From positions 1,984,001 through 2,048,000 of the forward strand of contig NZ_CP133133.1 of NCBI RefSeq assembly GCF_030908625.1: a stretch of 64,000 nucleotides of DNA, in the 5' to 3' direction. The notes beneath the pieces are model-generated. The model saw only the letters and a list, made by a program, of their open reading frames with translations, did not search any database and was not told the DNA's origin. Below, piece after piece: positions 44,999 through 53,765 of the stretch (its first letter is position 1; each line of letters opens with the position of its first letter). This DNA is from Paludicola sp. MB14-C6. Lineage in GTDB: Bacteria > Bacillota > Clostridia > Oscillospirales > Ruminococcaceae. Made by a program: the position numbers and the translations under genes.

Positions 44999-45611
44999 TG
45001 CAACGCTCCTTTATTTGATTTGCTATGGTGTTTAATTTTGTAATCAAATCTACCGTGTTTCCATTATTATAAACAATATAGTCGGAGTGTTGAATAAAAT
45101 ATTCGTCGCTATGTTGCGAGTTAATTCGTAATAGCGCATTTTCTTTTGTAAGACTATCACGGCTCATGATGCGGGCAATCCGAATTTCTTGTTTTGCTAA
45201 AATCGATATAATAGTATCGCAAAGCGAATTTGCACCACTTTCAAATAGTGTAGGTGCATCGATAATAATAATTTTATAGTTTTGATTTGCCAGTTCTAAA
45301 ATCTTTTGATTCAGCTTTGCTAAGATGTAGGGGAATATGGTTTCATTTAATATTTGTAGCATACCCTCATCCTTAAAAACAATGCGTGCCAGCTCTTTTC
45401 TATTTAAGGTTTGATCTTCGTTTAAAATGCTTTCGGAAAATATAGAAACCAAGTCATTTAAGCAATTGGAACCATCTGAAACCACTTCTCTTGAAAGTAA
45501 ATCGCAATTGATAACGCCAAATCCAATCGAGGTAAAATAGTCACATACTGTAGTTTTTCCGGCACCGCTTTGTCCGGTTAAGCCTACGATGAAAGCATTA
45601 TGTTGTCTCAT
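44988..45611 (-). CDS. coaE: Dephospho-CoA kinase
   Basis: A 207-residue P-loop kinase: GQSGAGKTT at residues 13-21, then the DxxxREVV segment (CDLLSREVV) and IIDAPTLFESG. It performs the last step of coenzyme A synthesis. It overlaps tsaC by four bases and the transglycosylase by 11. CoA supply fits the CoA-dependent enzymes in the window but is general. Confidence 0.93.
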   Translation of the reverse strand: MRQHNAFIVGLTGQSGAGKTTVCDYFTSIGFGVINCDLLSREVVSDGSNCLNDLVSIFSESILNEDQTLNRKELARIVFKDEGMLQILNETIFPYILAKLNQKILELANQNYKIIIIDAPTLFESGANSLCDTIISILAKQEIRIARIMSRDSLTKENALLRINSQHSDEYFIQHSDYIVYNNGNTVDLITKLNTIANQIKERCNGN

Positions 45612-46624
45612 AGTTGAATAACCTCAAATCCGGCAGCACGAATTAAACGATTATAGATTGCAAGTCCAATACCATTAACATCAGGCATTCTAGCATAAAT
45701 ACGGTCAACGCCCAAATTATCAATTGCACGTAGGCTGTTGAACAGTAGTTTTGCTTGAATAATACTATCATCTTCATCGCCAAATGTAACGCAAGGAACA
45801 TCTAATTCCAATTCTTCACCGTCAAATACCATTGCACCTAAGTTTTCATCTTTATGAGCTTCGATATATTTTTTAAACTGTTCAAAGTTGCTGTCGATAA
45901 TACAAACGTTTGCTCTGGGGGAATAATGTGTATGCTTCATTCCAGGAGAAGCTACTTCTTCGTCATCTGCAACTTGATGCAAAACGCCTTTGTTTACTTC
46001 TACATTAGGAACAACTTCTTTTAACATTTCAAGCGTAATTGCACCTGGGCGAAGTAAGATAACCTTGTCTTCTGCCAGTAAAACAACAGTCGATTCTAAT
46101 CCAAATTCACAAGGCCCACCATCTAAAATAGCAGGTATTTTGGTATTTAAGTCATTGAATACATGGTTAGCAGTCGTCGGACTTGGGCGTCCAGATAAGT
46201 TAGCGGATGGGGCAGCAAGTGGTAGTCCTGATTCTTCAATTAGCATACAAGCCACTTTATTGGATGGGTATCGAATAGCAATTGTGCTTAAGCCCGCAGT
46301 AACTGCAAGTGGAATTTTATCGCTTTTATGAAATATCATAGTGAGTGGGCCGGGCCAAAATTTGCTTGCTAATTTATATGCTATTTGCGGAATATTTTCG
46401 ACCAAATCATTGAGCATATCCATTGAATTGATATGGACAATTAGGGGATTATCTTGTGGTCGTCCTTTTGCTTTAAATATTTTTTCAACGGCATTTTCAT
46501 CATACGCATTTGCAGCAAGTCCATATACTGTTTCGGTTGGCATACCAACTACTTCGCCTTTGTTTAGCAATTCAGCTGCATATGCAATGTTTTCTTCCGT
46601 TGGAATTAACACTTTTGTGTCCAA
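45608..46624 (-). CDS. tsaC: L-threonylcarbamoyladenylate synthase (Sua5/TsaC)
   Basis: A 338-residue Sua5-type protein: YrdC domain (GMPTETVYGLAANAYDENAVEKIFKAKGRP..., KFWPGPLTMI, PSANLSGRPSPT) plus a C-terminal Sua5 domain. It makes threonylcarbamoyl-AMP from Thr, bicarbonate and ATP for tRNA t6A37. MtaB, encoded at 61342, later methylthiolates the same nucleoside. It lies after prfA, as in many Firmicutes. Confidence 0.95.
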   Translation of the reverse strand: MDTKVLIPTEENIAYAAELLNKGEVVGMPTETVYGLAANAYDENAVEKIFKAKGRPQDNPLIVHINSMDMLNDLVENIPQIAYKLASKFWPGPLTMIFHKSDKIPLAVTAGLSTIAIRYPSNKVACMLIEESGLPLAAPSANLSGRPSPTTANHVFNDLNTKIPAILDGGPCEFGLESTVVLLAEDKVILLRPGAITLEMLKEVVPNVEVNKGVLHQVADDEEVASPGMKHTHYSPRANVCIIDSNFEQFKKYIEAHKDENLGAMVFDGEELELDVPCVTFGDEDDSIIQAKLLFNSLRAIDNLGVDRIYARMPDVNGIGLAIYNRLIRAAGFEVIQL

Positions 46625-46661
46625 ATTGTCACCTTCTTAGTCTTGATAGTCTGTAATATGG

Positions 46662-46685
46662 ATGGGGCAAATTTCTTTGCCCCAT
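46662..46685. other. Hairpin between prfA and tsaC
   Basis: A perfect 10-bp stem (ATGGGGCAAA / TTTGCCCCAT, TTTC loop). It lacks a T tail in the leftward direction, so it may be a processing or attenuation hairpin rather than a full terminator. Confidence 0.55.
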
Positions 46686-46706
46686 TCTTTTTCGTATTTG
46701 TATAAA

Positions 46707-47780
46707 TTAATCTTCGCTTGCAGCAAGTTTTAAAGCTTGATCAGCAGTGATTAAAGCATCGATGAGGTCATCAATATTTCCGTTTAGGTTATCCTCTAAG
46801 CGATATGAGGTGTAGTTGATACGGTGGTCAGTTAATCGACCTTGTGGATAGTTGTAAGTTCTAATACGTTCAGAACGGTCACCAGTACCAACTTGAGACT
46901 TTCTTTCAGCAGAAATTTTTGAATTTTGTTGTTGGATTTTTTCTTCAAGCAACTTAGAACGCAGCATTTTCATACAGTTTTCACGGTTTTGCAATTGGCT
47001 TCGCTCTGTTTGGCAAGAAACAACAACGCCGGAAGGAATGTGGGTAAGACGAACTGCAGAAGACACTTTATTTACGTTTTGTCCGCCTGCGCCGCCAGAA
47101 CGGAATGCCTCCATTTGAATATCTGCCGGATTGATTTCAATATCAACTTCTTCTGCTTCCGGTAAAACTGCAACCGTTACAGTTGAAGTATGAACACGGC
47201 CTTGAGATTCAGTTTCGGGAACACGTTGTACACGATGAACGCCGCTTTCGAATTTTAATCGAGAGTATGCTCCTTCAGCATTAATAGAGAAGCTTACTTC
47301 TTTTATGCCGCCTAATTCGGTTTCGTTGATGTCGATCACTTCAACTTTCCAACCTTTTGCTTCAGCATACATAGAATACATTCTAAATAGTGAATTTGCA
47401 AATAATGCAGCCTCATCGCCACCGGCACCACCACGAATTTCAACGATAACGTTTTTATCGTCATTTGGGTCTTTCGGAAGCAGAAGGATTTTTAATTCTT
47501 CTGCTAAGATACCCATTTGCTCTTTGCTTTCGTCATATTGTTCTTGAACGATTTCTTTAAAATCCTTATCTAAACCGCCATCTTGTAACATCTCTTTTGC
47601 TTCTTCAAAAGAAGCTTTTTGCTCTTTATAGGTTATAAACTTCTCAACAACAGGAGTTAGGTTTTTATATTCTTTCATTAGTTGCTTATATTGTTGATTG
47701 TCGTTAATAATATTAGGGTCCATTAGTTTTTCGTTGATTTCATCAAAACGTTTTTGGGTTAATTCAAGTTTGTCAAACAT
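46707..47780 (-). CDS. prfA: Peptide chain release factor 1
   Basis: A 357-residue class I release factor. The GGQ loop is in FRSGGAGGQNVNKVSSAVRL, and the tripeptide reads P-E-T in RVPETESQGR (P-x-T, RF1 type, reading UAG/UAA). It ends translation in the ribosome A site. It follows the DUF951 gene in the leftward operon. Confidence 0.97.
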   Translation of the reverse strand: MFDKLELTQKRFDEINEKLMDPNIINDNQQYKQLMKEYKNLTPVVEKFITYKEQKASFEEAKEMLQDGGLDKDFKEIVQEQYDESKEQMGILAEELKILLLPKDPNDDKNVIVEIRGGAGGDEAALFANSLFRMYSMYAEAKGWKVEVIDINETELGGIKEVSFSINAEGAYSRLKFESGVHRVQRVPETESQGRVHTSTVTVAVLPEAEEVDIEINPADIQMEAFRSGGAGGQNVNKVSSAVRLTHIPSGVVVSCQTERSQLQNRENCMKMLRSKLLEEKIQQQNSKISAERKSQVGTGDRSERIRTYNYPQGRLTDHRINYTSYRLEDNLNGNIDDLIDALITADQALKLAASED

Positions 47781-47838
47781 GTAAAATATCTCCGTTCAAA
47801 ATTAGAATAAATTTAAATTTTAAAAATAATAAGCGTTG

Positions 47839-48024
47839 CTATGTCTCTTCACGTACCACACGTTTGATATTTTTTTCAATTTTATTTCGTGGTACCATAA
47901 ATTCATGATTACATTTTTCGCAACGTAATTTAAAATCCATTCCAATACGAAGGACTCTAAATTTATTTTCACCGCAGGGATGATTTTTTTTCATAATAAG
48001 CTGGTCATTTAATTGGATATCCAC
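47839..48024 (-). CDS. DUF951 family protein
   Basis: A protein of about 61 residues with the family signature MKKNHPCGENKFRVLRIGMDFKLRCEKC (Cys pair CEKC) and PRNKIEK. I choose GTG 48024 (VDIQLND...), since GGAGG lies ten bases upstream and the family usually begins just there; an ATG at 48060 would add 12 unusual residues. Small zinc-binding-like protein, function unknown, usually near prfA/rpmE in Firmicutes. Confidence 0.88.
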   Translation of the reverse strand: MDIQLNDQLIMKKNHPCGENKFRVLRIGMDFKLRCEKCNHEFMVPRNKIEKNIKRVVREET

Positions 48025-48062
48025 TATTACAAAACCTCCATGCAAATTATCATATTTCATTT

Positions 48063-48092
48063 ATTATACCACTAAATAATAAGTATTTGCAA
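48063..48092 (-). promoter_or_regulatory. Sigma-A-type promoter for the DUF951-prfA operon
   Basis: On the minus strand TTGCAA, 18-base spacer, TATAAT, about 40 bases ahead of the GTG. Confidence 0.55.
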
Positions 48093-48243
48093 TGTTTTTT
48101 AATGAAACTTAATCCAATAATTCTTAGTTTATATAAAGATGATATGGTTATTTCGCTAATTCTTACACGTACTAAACTAATTTTAAATGGAGAAACTAAT
48201 TATGTGGATATATTGATTCGTCAAAACCAAAGGAGGAAACAAG

Positions 48244-48603
48244 ATGAATAAAACAATTATAGCACAGTTTGATTCAATCGATATGGCAACAATAGCTGCA
48301 AGAAATGTTATGAATCGCATTAAAGGAATTATGGATGTTAAAATAGCTTATAAAAGTTCAGAGTCTTTTCATGAAGATGAAGTATTTTCCGATTTTTTTA
48401 CCCCGCCAACTTTAGTGAATGGTGTATTATTTGATAATTCCTCAATTTTACCTATTAACTATAATGCAATTGGTGAAAAAGAACATGAAAGCCATGCACC
48501 AAGAGGTATTCGTGTGGAGATAAAAACAAGCAATGAAAACGTACAAAACATTAAATCTAATTTAAGAACCTACGGTGGTCATAGCATAAAGGAATTTTCA
48601 TAA
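48244..48603 (+). CDS. Hypothetical protein, ferredoxin-like-fold type
   Basis: A 119-residue protein with AAAGGAGGAA before the ATG. It opens with MNKTIIAQFDSIDMATIAARNVMNRI, a strand-helix pattern like proteins that sense or bind through a ferredoxin-like fold, and ends with a second such unit (RVEIKTSNENVQNIKSNL). Not recognised. Possibly general-stress-like, but unsupported. Confidence 0.6.
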   Translation: MNKTIIAQFDSIDMATIAARNVMNRIKGIMDVKIAYKSSESFHEDEVFSDFFTPPTLVNGVLFDNSSILPINYNAIGEKEHESHAPRGIRVEIKTSNENVQNIKSNLRTYGGHSIKEFS

Positions 48604-48735
48604 TTTTTTTGATGGCGATGGCATAATATTTTTTTGCTCCTCATATGATGATATAGACAAAGCTATTGACGAGCTTTCAATAGCTTAAACTAAACTGATA
48701 ACATTGGTTTAGTATAAAAAAGAGGAGGTTATAAA

Positions 48736-49659
48736 ATGGAAAAATATTTACCTGAAGGATATCAAACTACCATAGGACAACAATGTTGCTTTAAAAATAT
48801 GCAGCAAGTAAACGATGCATTAGCAACAGGCAAAATTTTGGAGGCAAGGGCAATTGTATGCGATAGTGAACATAATTTAATTGTGGATTTAGGATTTATG
48901 AAGGGAATTATTCCAAGAGAAGAGTGCGCAATAGGTATTAGTGAAGGAGTAACACGTGATATTGCAATTATTTCAAGAGTTAATAAACCCGTGTGTTTTA
49001 AAATAACCTCAATCAAATCGGATGTTAAGTTCAAACCATATGCTATTCTTTCAAGAAAATTAGTACAATTGGAATGTCAAGATGAGTATATTGGTAAGCT
49101 GACACCAGGAGATGTAATCAAGGGAAAAATCACACATCTAGAGCCTTTTGGCTGCTTTGTTGATATTGGTTGCGGTATTATTTCACTTTTACCTATTGAC
49201 GCTATTTCAGTTTCTCGTATCTCCCATCCAAAGGATCGGTTTACAATTGGCCAAAATATTAACGTTGTTGTAAAATCTATTGCGGAAGACGGAAAGATCT
49301 GTTTATCACATAAAGAATTACTTGGTTCTTGGGAAGAAAATGCGAGCCGATTCAGTAATGGGGAAACGGTTGCAGGTATTATTCGATCTGTAGAAAGCTA
49401 TGGCGTTTTTGTGGAGTTAGCACCTAATCTTGCAGGCCTTGCAGAATTGAAAGATGGTGTGCAGGTAGGTCAGCACGCCAGCGTATACATAAAAAGCTTA
49501 ATTCCGGAACGAATGAAAATTAAGTTAATTATTGTTGATGCGTTTGATGCTCCATATCAAAATGAAGAATTTGAGTATTATATTACGAGTGGACATATTG
49601 AACGATTCCAATATTCGCCGGACTCAAGCCCGAAAGTAATTGAAACTATATTTGAATAA
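48736..49659 (+). CDS. S1-domain RNA-binding protein
   Basis: A 307-residue protein with three S1-type OB folds: one diverged (about 30-110), one canonical (ITHLEPFGCFVDIG, about 130-200) and a third (IIRSVESYGVFVELAP, about 210-270). It resembles ribosomal S1-like or YugI-like regulators of Clostridia, but is shorter than ribosomal S1. Good AGAGGAGGT site. Likely binds mRNA or ribosomes. Its terminator is the target of the IS element. Confidence 0.85.
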   Translation: MEKYLPEGYQTTIGQQCCFKNMQQVNDALATGKILEARAIVCDSEHNLIVDLGFMKGIIPREECAIGISEGVTRDIAIISRVNKPVCFKITSIKSDVKFKPYAILSRKLVQLECQDEYIGKLTPGDVIKGKITHLEPFGCFVDIGCGIISLLPIDAISVSRISHPKDRFTIGQNINVVVKSIAEDGKICLSHKELLGSWEENASRFSNGETVAGIIRSVESYGVFVELAPNLAGLAELKDGVQVGQHASVYIKSLIPERMKIKLIIVDAFDAPYQNEEFEYYITSGHIERFQYSPDSSPKVIETIFE

Positions 49660-49664
49660 CATAA

Positions 49665-49700
49665 GAAAGCTACTACAAAGTAAAGTTTTGTAGTAGCTTT
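49665..49700. repeat. Left 36-bp direct repeat: terminator hairpin of the S1-domain gene
   Basis: GAAAGCTACTACAAA...TTTGTAGTAGCTTT, a hairpin that ends the S1-domain gene. It is identical to 51137-51172, at the other end of the IS. Its T tail is interrupted after three T by the element. Confidence 0.85.
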
Positions 49701-49711
49701 CAGCTTGTAGA

Positions 49712-49747
49712 AAAAGTCTCCTAAATTCGATGATTTAGGGGACTTTT
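49712..49747. terminator. Hairpin at the left IS end
   Basis: A 15-bp stem with one G-U pair (AAAAGTCTCCTAAAT / ATTTAGGGGACTTTT). It would block outside transcription into the transposase. Confidence 0.7.
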
Positions 49748-49783
49748 GACGCGAAAAATGGTATAATTAAATAGGGTGATTAA

Positions 49784-51138
49784 ATGTTAGTTAAAGCTAA
49801 AAAAGACCGAACACAAGTAGAGTTTTTGTGCTTAGAAGAATTTATTCCAGCAGAACATTTGCTTAGAAAAATAGATAGTGCAGTGGATTTCTGTCATATA
49901 TATGATTTCGTAGAGGATTTGTATTGTAAAGATAATGGAAGACCAAGCATAGACCCAGTAGTACTAATCAAAATGGTCTTAATACAACATTTGTATGGAA
50001 TAAGTTCGTTGCGCAAATTGGTAGAAGAAGTACAAATGAACTGTGCATATCGTTGGTTTTTAGGATATTTAATGACAGAACAAATACCTCACTTTACAAC
50101 AATAAGTTATGCCTTTAAACATAGATTTAACGAGAATACTATTGCATGCATTTTCAACTGGATATTGAATGAAATCAATGATATGGGATATCTTGACCCA
50201 GAGGTGGTATTTGTAGATGGAACCCATATAAAAGCAAATGCAAATATAAAAAAGGTTGTAAAGAAATCAATCCCCGTAGCAGCAAAACATTATGAGAAAC
50301 AACTAATGGACGAAATCAATAAAGATAGAGAAGAACATAAAAAAAAGCCATTTGACGATACAAAGCCACCTAAAATAGAAGAAAAAATCATCAATGAATC
50401 AACCACTGACCCTGAAAGCGGTGTATTTCATAAAGGAGAGCATAAGAAATGCCTTGCGATGATTTGTATGATAAATTAAAAGAAAACCACCCCGAAATCC
50501 AAACAATAGTGGCAGATAGTGCCTACAATACTCCCTATATTGCAAAAAGACTTATAGATGATGGAAAAGATTTATTAGTACCATATCGTAGACCAATGAC
50601 AAAACAAGGCTTTTTTAAGAAATATGATTTTTCATATGATGAATATTTTGACTGTGTAGTATGTCCAAACAATAAAGTTTTACACTATTCCACCACGAAT
50701 AGAGAAGGATACAAAGAATTTAAAAGCAATCCAAACGACTGTAAAATCTGTGGGTTTCGTTACAAATGCACTGAAAGTAAAGAATTCCAGAAACAATACA
50801 CAGTTCATGTTTGGCATGAGTACTTAGAGCAAGTTTCAGATATTCGTTATGCAATAAAATACAAAGATCTTTATGCACAGCGAAAAGAAACGATTGAGCG
50901 AGTTTTTGCTGATGCGAAAGAAAAATACGCAATGCGTTATACACCTTATCGAGGTCTTGCCCAAGTAACAAACTGGGTTAGGCTTAAATTTGCGTGCATG
51001 AACCTTAAAAAGCTGGCAATACATAAGTGGAGGGTGAACTCTCCTTTTTGTATCCTTTCCACTTTTTTCAAATTTTCAACCATATATTCAAAAGCCCGAC
51101 TTTGGTTACGCCAAAATCGGGCTTTTTCTTCAGACTGA
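49784..51138 (+). pseudogene. IS1182-family transposase, split by an internal deletion
   Basis: The N-terminal frame (to 50479) has the DUF772-type region and VFVDGTHIKANAN with the first catalytic Asp. It runs to STTDPESGVFHKGEHKKC and then loses frame. A second frame (from 50449) continues CDDLYDKLKENHPE, VADSAYNTPY with the second Asp, and RKETIERVFADAKEKYAMRY with the catalytic Glu. Compared with intact relatives about 30 residues around the missing junction are lost together with the frame. The stop uses two bases of the right direct repeat. Inactive on its own. Confidence 0.85.
51090..51127 (+). terminator. Hairpin at the right IS end
   Basis: Stem AAAAGCCCGA / TCGGGCTTTT with an inner TTTGG/CCAAA stem and following T run. 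Confidence 0.75.
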
Positions 51139-51172
51139 AAGCTACTACAAAGTAAAGTTTTGTAGTAGCTTT
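51137..51172. repeat. Right 36-bp direct repeat (terminator hairpin copy)
   Basis: Identical to 49665-49700 and followed by TT, giving an intact T5 tail. It can also end the leftward esterase-like gene. Confidence 0.85.
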
Positions 51173-51189
51173 TTGGTAGGTATTTAAAA

Positions 51190-52038
51190 TCATTTTTTTA
51201 TTAGCGAAATAAAGAAATCAACAAAGCTTTCTTTATTTTCATTACATTCAGGCGTGTAAAGCTTTACCGATACACCACATTGACAACATCGATCATATAC
51301 TTGTTTTGAAAAAACTTGTGCATGTAATAAATCATTTGTGTTATCTGAGTTCACACTGCAGTTAATATAAATAGGTGGCGTATTTGAGCTAATGTGGTCA
51401 ATAAGGTCTAAGAAAGAACGATATTGAACAACTTGTTCGTTAAAAAAATCATTTTCACTTCGAATAGAGGAATGGTATACTAAATCTAAACTATAATTTG
51501 GGCAAAAATCAAATTGATTTTGAAATAAAATGATATCATTAGGTGAAACATTTAATAGTTTTGCCCATTTATAAAAGTCATATGTAGATTGGGTATCGTA
51601 AAGACCGGCTGCCATAATAGTTGCATCAGCCGGGAGATGAAATGTGGCTGTTTCATCTTGTGAATGATTGTTGATACCGGCAAGAAATAAGCTCGCTCCT
51701 GCACCTGCAGAACAACCATAACATCCAATTTGATTTGGGCTAATGTTGAACTCTTGTGCATTCTTTTTCAAAAAAGAAATAGCATTTGCAATATCGGATA
51801 AAATTTCATGAAGCGGTTTATGCATAATGAAAGGATAATTGATAGTGGCATAAGAAATAGTATTATTTAGACATTGTTCTTTATCTTCTTTGGGATAATC
51901 GGATTTATCACCCATAATAAATCCACCACCATGAATGTATACAATCAACGGAGTTGGTTTATCGGAATTAGCTCGAAAGAAATCGAATTTATGTCTTTCA
52001 TGAGTACCGTAGCTACCGTTTATCACATCTTGAAACAT
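51190..52038 (-). CDS. Alpha/beta hydrolase, HSL-esterase-like
   Basis: A 282-residue protein with the oxyanion block VYIHGGGFIMGDKSDYP and the nucleophile elbow G-C-S-A-G (YGCSAGAGASL). A candidate acid is in CSVNSDNTNDLLHA. The usual final HGF-type catalytic His is not seen; the region reads CNENKESFVDFF. It may be inactive or use the earlier His. No signal peptide. GGGGAAT precedes the ATG. Substrate unknown. Confidence 0.8.
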   Translation of the reverse strand: MFQDVINGSYGTHERHKFDFFRANSDKPTPLIVYIHGGGFIMGDKSDYPKEDKEQCLNNTISYATINYPFIMHKPLHEILSDIANAISFLKKNAQEFNISPNQIGCYGCSAGAGASLFLAGINNHSQDETATFHLPADATIMAAGLYDTQSTYDFYKWAKLLNVSPNDIILFQNQFDFCPNYSLDLVYHSSIRSENDFFNEQVVQYRSFLDLIDHISSNTPPIYINCSVNSDNTNDLLHAQVFSKQVYDRCCQCGVSVKLYTPECNENKESFVDFFISLIKK

Positions 52039-52136
52039 GAAAAATTCCCCATTTCTTTTATTGATATGATAGAAATTATAGCCTTTTATGACTTGAAAAG
52101 CAAGAGAAATAGAAGAATTTTTATAGGATGTTTATA

Positions 52137-52156
52137 GGGTGCCGAATGGCACCCTT
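52137..52156 (-). other. Hairpin after the DUF4179 gene
   Basis: Stem AGGGTGCC / GGCACCCT with GAAT loop. The same stem recurs at 53729-53750. No T tail leftward, but TTTT rightward. Confidence 0.55.
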
Positions 52157-52167
52157 TTCAAGTTACT

Positions 52168-53172
52168 TTATGAATTTAAAGGTATCTTTTCATCTCCAAT
52201 TTCTATATATTTTACTTTACCAGGGTCAATTATCGATTGGAATACTTCTTGTGCTTCAATGAAATAATTCGTATTTCCAAAGCCAGTTTCATCATATCGT
52301 CCTAACATATTAAGTGGAATATCCACTCCATCATACCGAATCGTTGGCTTCTCTTTTTGCTCCATGCTCCAACATGGTTTATTTAGTGATTCTAATTTAG
52401 CTTGTGTAGGAGTTGTTGCAAAATCAAATTTCACATATGCGGTAAATGGCGATAGTTCTAGACTTTGTATAATTAAATCAGTATCATTAAAAGTCACTGG
52501 TTCATTAAGAGTATAAACTTGCGTTAAATCTGTATAGTCTAGCGTAAATTCTAGTTTCCAAGGCTCACTGGATAAAGATGTTTGATTTTCAGTTAATGCT
52601 TTTGTTATTCCTTTGCCCTTTAGAATAACAGTTTGCCCAATAAGAGGAGTGTCTGAATAAATTAAATACTCTTCTAAGTTCATATTCGCAAATTTTTCTT
52701 TTGAGAGATCTTCATTAGGACCACCACAAGAACTAGTGGGTGTGTTTTCCACTTCGTAATCAAAGGATGTCATTGCACGATTGCTAATTTTATTACCGCT
52801 TTTTAAAGAAAGTTCAATTAAAAATTCTGCTCGATGTTTATAACCAATTATTCCAACTACTTTTATAATATAATTTCCACTTGTAGTAGAAGCAATTACA
52901 TTTTTAGATGCTTGCTCAATTAACTGCTCTTTATATTTGGTATTTGCATTATAACCCTTTTTAAACCAATCCACACTATTGAACACACCAGTCGCTCCAA
53001 CTGTAACGCAAGAAAGTACTAGAATCGCAGCTATGAGCAAAACAAACATCCTTTTATTCAATCGTCGGATTGGTTTTATTTTATCAGTATTTAATTTCTC
53101 TATCAGAGATTCTATTACTTTATCCGATACTATTACATTTCTAAACGCTTTGTGATACTGTTCTTTGTTCAT
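52168..53172 (-). CDS. DUF4179-type anti-sigma factor-like membrane protein
   Basis: A 334-residue protein with a short cytoplasmic N-terminal part (about 40 residues, basic), one membrane helix (42-60) and a large outside domain of beta type, as in DUF4179 proteins. It starts inside the sigma factor gene (32-base overlap) with AAAGGAGC upstream. Such partners hold an ECF sigma factor inactive until an envelope signal. The signal is unknown. Confidence 0.85.
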   Translation of the reverse strand: MNKEQYHKAFRNVIVSDKVIESLIEKLNTDKIKPIRRLNKRMFVLLIAAILVLSCVTVGATGVFNSVDWFKKGYNANTKYKEQLIEQASKNVIASTTSGNYIIKVVGIIGYKHRAEFLIELSLKSGNKISNRAMTSFDYEVENTPTSSCGGPNEDLSKEKFANMNLEEYLIYSDTPLIGQTVILKGKGITKALTENQTSLSSEPWKLEFTLDYTDLTQVYTLNEPVTFNDTDLIIQSLELSPFTAYVKFDFATTPTQAKLESLNKPCWSMEQKEKPTIRYDGVDIPLNMLGRYDETGFGNTNYFIEAQEVFQSIIDPGKVKYIEIGDEKIPLNS

Positions 53173-53656
53173 CAGAATAGCTCCTTTCCAGTTTCACTTT
53201 TAACAAGCTTCTTGCACGTTGTAGTCTTGTTTGAATGGTTGTTTCCTTTGTTCCTGTTAGTTTTGCAATCTCTTTAATGGAATAGTCTTCGTAGTAGTAA
53301 AGATGAATTGCAATGCGATATTTTTCGGGTAACGCTAAAACAGCATAAAATAATTCACTATCTTCTTTGGCTTCAAAGACAAAAACATCATCTAATGGTT
53401 GGGACTTTTTAAACCAAGCAGATGATAATAGATTTTTTGATTTGTTGATGGTAACTCGTATAAACCAAGCTTTTTCATGTTCTTTATTTTCAAAGGCTGG
53501 CTTTGATTTTAAATATTGTAAAAATACTTCCTGAAACAAGTCGTCTGCATCTGCTTTGTTTTTGGAATAGGTAAAAGCAATTTTGTAAACAGTATCTTTG
53601 TACTGATTAACCATATGCTGAAATTGTTCTTTTTCCGTTTCTGGTATAGATTCCAT
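53141..53656 (-). CDS. ECF RNA polymerase sigma factor
   Basis: A 171-residue sigma-70 family protein: region 2 (FTYSKNKADADDLFQEVFLQYL) and region 4 HTH (YYYEDYSIKEIAKLTGTKETTIQTRLQRARSLLK). ATG 53656 is eight bases after AGGAGG; a TTG at 53662 is too close. Co-transcribed and overlapping with its DUF4179 partner. Regulon unknown; a site resembling its own promoter was not identified. Confidence 0.93.
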   Translation of the reverse strand: MESIPETEKEQFQHMVNQYKDTVYKIAFTYSKNKADADDLFQEVFLQYLKSKPAFENKEHEKAWFIRVTINKSKNLLSSAWFKKSQPLDDVFVFEAKEDSELFYAVLALPEKYRIAIHLYYYEDYSIKEIAKLTGTKETTIQTRLQRARSLLKVKLERSYSDEQRTVSQSV

Positions 53657-53728
53657 TTGCAAAACCTCCTTTGCTAAGAAAACAAATCAAATACCATAAA
53701 TATCACAAATTATTTATGGGTAAACAAT

Positions 53729-53750
53729 AAGGGTGCCGTTCGGCACCCTT
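53729..53750 (-). terminator. Hairpin terminator after the ROK regulator
   Basis: A perfect 10-bp stem (AAGGGTGCCG / CGGCACCCTT, 2-nt loop) then ATTGTTT on the minus strand. Confidence 0.7.
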
Positions 53751-53765
53751 ACGCTATGTTTCATA

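Larger units (their letters stand above)
49701..51136 (+). mobile_element. IS1182-like insertion sequence, defective
   Basis: A 1436-base element bounded by imperfect terminal inverted repeats (left AGCTTGTAGAAAAAG, right AGTCTGAAGAAAAAG as read on the minus strand) and by identical 36-bp direct repeats. Each end carries a transcription-stopping hairpin (49712-49747 and 51090-51127). The single transposase gene is broken. Confidence 0.85.

Noticed and set aside
49741..49767. TTGACG and TATAAT as transposase promoter
   Set aside because: The spacer is only 10 bases, too short for sigma-A.
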